Positions 34,547-35,671 of a DNA stretch of 35,671 bases are shown here, piece by piece; position 1 is the first letter of the stretch, and every line of letters begins with the position of its first letter. Origin of the DNA: Shewanella sp. CG12_big_fil_rev_8_21_14_0_65_47_15 (GTDB lineage: Bacteria; Pseudomonadota; Gammaproteobacteria; Enterobacterales; Shewanellaceae); contig NZ_PFGL01000064.1 in assembly GCF_002783505.1 (NCBI RefSeq), positions 80,303 to 115,973 of the forward strand, written 5' to 3'. The notes beneath the pieces were generated by a model. That model worked only from the letters and a program-made list of their open reading frames with translations. It made no database searches and was not told the DNA's origin. The position numbers were made by a program, and so were the translations under genes.

Positions 34547-34572
34547 AAAAAGGCTCCCCGTGAGCCTTTTTT
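34547..34572 (+). terminator. Intrinsic terminator after cpdB
   Basis: AAAAAGGCTC-CCCGT-GAGCCTTTTT forms a 10-bp stem with a five-base loop and a T-run, 27 bases after the cpdB stop. Its A-rich side makes it usable in both directions. Confidence 0.9.
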
Positions 34573-34714
34573 ATTCCCTGCAGATAAAATTAACGCTAAT
34601 CTGCGTTTCCTCTAAATGTCTTTTCGCCATTGATCCATCCCGCAGGCTTTGTACCACCAAATATCTGTCTTATTATTTAACTTAGCGATGTACTCGTAAC
34701 AACAGAGAAAGCTT

Positions 34715-35464
34715 ATGAAATATCAACCAATTTTATGTGCCACGGCATTAATGCTGGGCACGGTTCAACCAGCAGCGGCCGATGTTAATCTCAATCTGCC
34801 TAAAAATGCTGAGGTATTAACGGTCAATGGCAAGCCAGCAGTAAAGAGTAGCAACCTCGTTTTAGCCGATGGGATCAATCAAATTGCCTTTCGTTATGCC
34901 GCGCAATTCCGGCAACAAGCTGACTCAGTGCATTATCTCTCCGACGTGATCATCTTCCGTTTTGATGCATCAGCACAGACACTCACCCTGAGACTTCCCG
35001 CCATCAACTCAGCCAGAGAGGCCAAGAAATTTGATGAGTCACCCAAGCTGACACTATTAAGCGCTCAAGATGAAGCCGTGAGTTTTACCAGCGATAAATT
35101 AATTAAGAATGGCATCCAACTGGGACGGGATTTCGAACACGAGATACTGCAGTACAACCTTAGCAATCATCCGGCTTCATTAAATCTCACGATGAATACC
35201 GCAACAACGCAAGCAAGCGACGCCATTGCACCAGTATTGGCAAGCCAACCACAAATACACCAAACAGCAACAGTCACATCCACGAGCTTGATCGCACCAG
35301 CAGTGATGTCGTCAACGGCCGCAGTGGTCAATGACAAGGCTCAGCAAATCACTCCTGCGACACCTCCTAGCCAAGCTGAAATCAGTCAAATGCTTGATTA
35401 CTGGTATAAACAGGCCAACGACAATACCAAAGCCAGCTTCAAAGCCAAAATCAATAAAGAGTGA
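34715..35464 (+). CDS. DUF2057-family periplasmic protein
   Basis: 249 residues with a signal peptide (1-22, ending QPAAADVNL). It has the DUF2057 core: LNLPKNAEVLTVNGKPA at the mature N-terminus, LADGINQIAFRYAAQFR, then SDVIIFRFDASAQTLTLRLP and GRDFEHEILQYN. The last 80 residues are a Thr/Ala/Gln-rich linker (about 165-220) plus a helical tail with MLDYWYKQANDNTKASFKAK, which is longer than the minimal family member YccT. The function of the family is unknown. AGAGAAAGC precedes the ATG. It is on the same strand as cpdB but behind its terminator, so it is separately expressed. Confidence 0.88.
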   Translation: MKYQPILCATALMLGTVQPAAADVNLNLPKNAEVLTVNGKPAVKSSNLVLADGINQIAFRYAAQFRQQADSVHYLSDVIIFRFDASAQTLTLRLPAINSAREAKKFDESPKLTLLSAQDEAVSFTSDKLIKNGIQLGRDFEHEILQYNLSNHPASLNLTMNTATTQASDAIAPVLASQPQIHQTATVTSTSLIAPAVMSSTAAVVNDKAQQITPATPPSQAEISQMLDYWYKQANDNTKASFKAKINKE

Positions 35465-35504
35465 TTCCTTCAGTAATACGCTAGCGTTATAGAGGATATC
35501 CAAA

Positions 35505-35536
35505 CCGCCAGCTTAGTGCCACACATGAACTGGCGG
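35505..35536 (+). terminator. Hairpin after the DUF2057 gene, weak terminator
   Basis: CCGCCAG and CTGGCGG pair over 7 bp around an 18-base loop, about 40 bases after the stop. It is followed by CTCTATTC, a poor T-tract. A palindrome ACGCTAGCGT lies just before it. Confidence 0.4.
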
Positions 35537-35629
35537 CTCTATTCAGTTCGTAAAATTAGAATTCACAGCTTAATATCATTTCAAACAATAAAACGATTTT
35601 AAAAACGCTAAAACATGTAAATCGCAGAT

Positions 35630-35658
35630 GCAAAAAAGCCAGCTTATTCAGCTGGCTT
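35630..35658 (-). terminator. Intrinsic terminator for a gene beyond the right edge
   Basis: On the minus strand, AAGCCAGCT-GAATA-AGCTGGCTT is a 9-bp stem with a five-base loop followed by TTTTG. It probably ends a minus-strand gene lying outside the window. Confidence 0.8.
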
Positions 35659-35671
35659 CGTTACATCTCAA

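Overview
The window reads as a chromosomal segment of a gammaproteobacterium, most probably Shewanella or a close relative. This is inferred from the lipoprotein M3 peptidase, the CpdB phosphodiesterase, the DUF2057 protein and the DUF2157/DUF4401/GDYXXLXY trio. No database search was possible. I saw no insertion sequence, integrase, tRNA, rRNA or CRISPR array.

Region A (about 1-14.9 kb, all minus strand) has two blocks. Upstream is a compact set of type IV pilin-like genes: pilE, fimT/gspH, a pilV-like gene, a pilW-like gene, and a very large PilX-like gene with a bactofilin-like beta-repeat body. No pilY1 is seen. Directly downstream, in the same direction, is a complete chemosensory set: a short MCP, cheY, a STAS protein, cheA, a second MCP, cheW, a 59-residue small ORF, a third MCP, cheR and cheB, then the start of a gene that leaves the window at base 1. 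CheD and a free-standing cheZ are absent from the window. The short MCP carries a CheZ-like D-x3-Q motif, and CheA carries a tandem motif like the MshE N-terminal domain.

Region B (15.2-22.3 kb) holds three membrane proteins with periplasmic TPR-rich sensor regions. One ends in an intact GGDEF domain, and its paralogue stops just after the membrane helix. The third is a NarL-family histidine kinase whose response regulator overlaps it by 8 bases. A phosphinothricin-type GNAT acetyltransferase lies between the two paralogues. The pilin operon and the TPR-GGDEF gene are divergent and share about 300 bases of upstream DNA. Pili, chemosensory signalling and c-di-GMP synthesis may therefore be one surface-behaviour module.

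Region C (22.7-35.7 kb) looks like ordinary chromosomal backbone. It holds the translationally coupled DUF2157-DUF4401-GDYXXLXY operon with a divergent periplasmic binding protein, two small uncharacterised proteins, two GNAT acetyltransferases, a prolyl-hydroxylase-like 2OG-Fe(II) oxygenase, a zinc oligopeptidase lipoprotein, a CpdB lipoprotein behind a long structured leader, and a DUF2057 protein. Several clear intrinsic terminators delimit these units. The change in gene character around 22.4-22.7 kb may mark the edge of an accessory block, but this was not measured.
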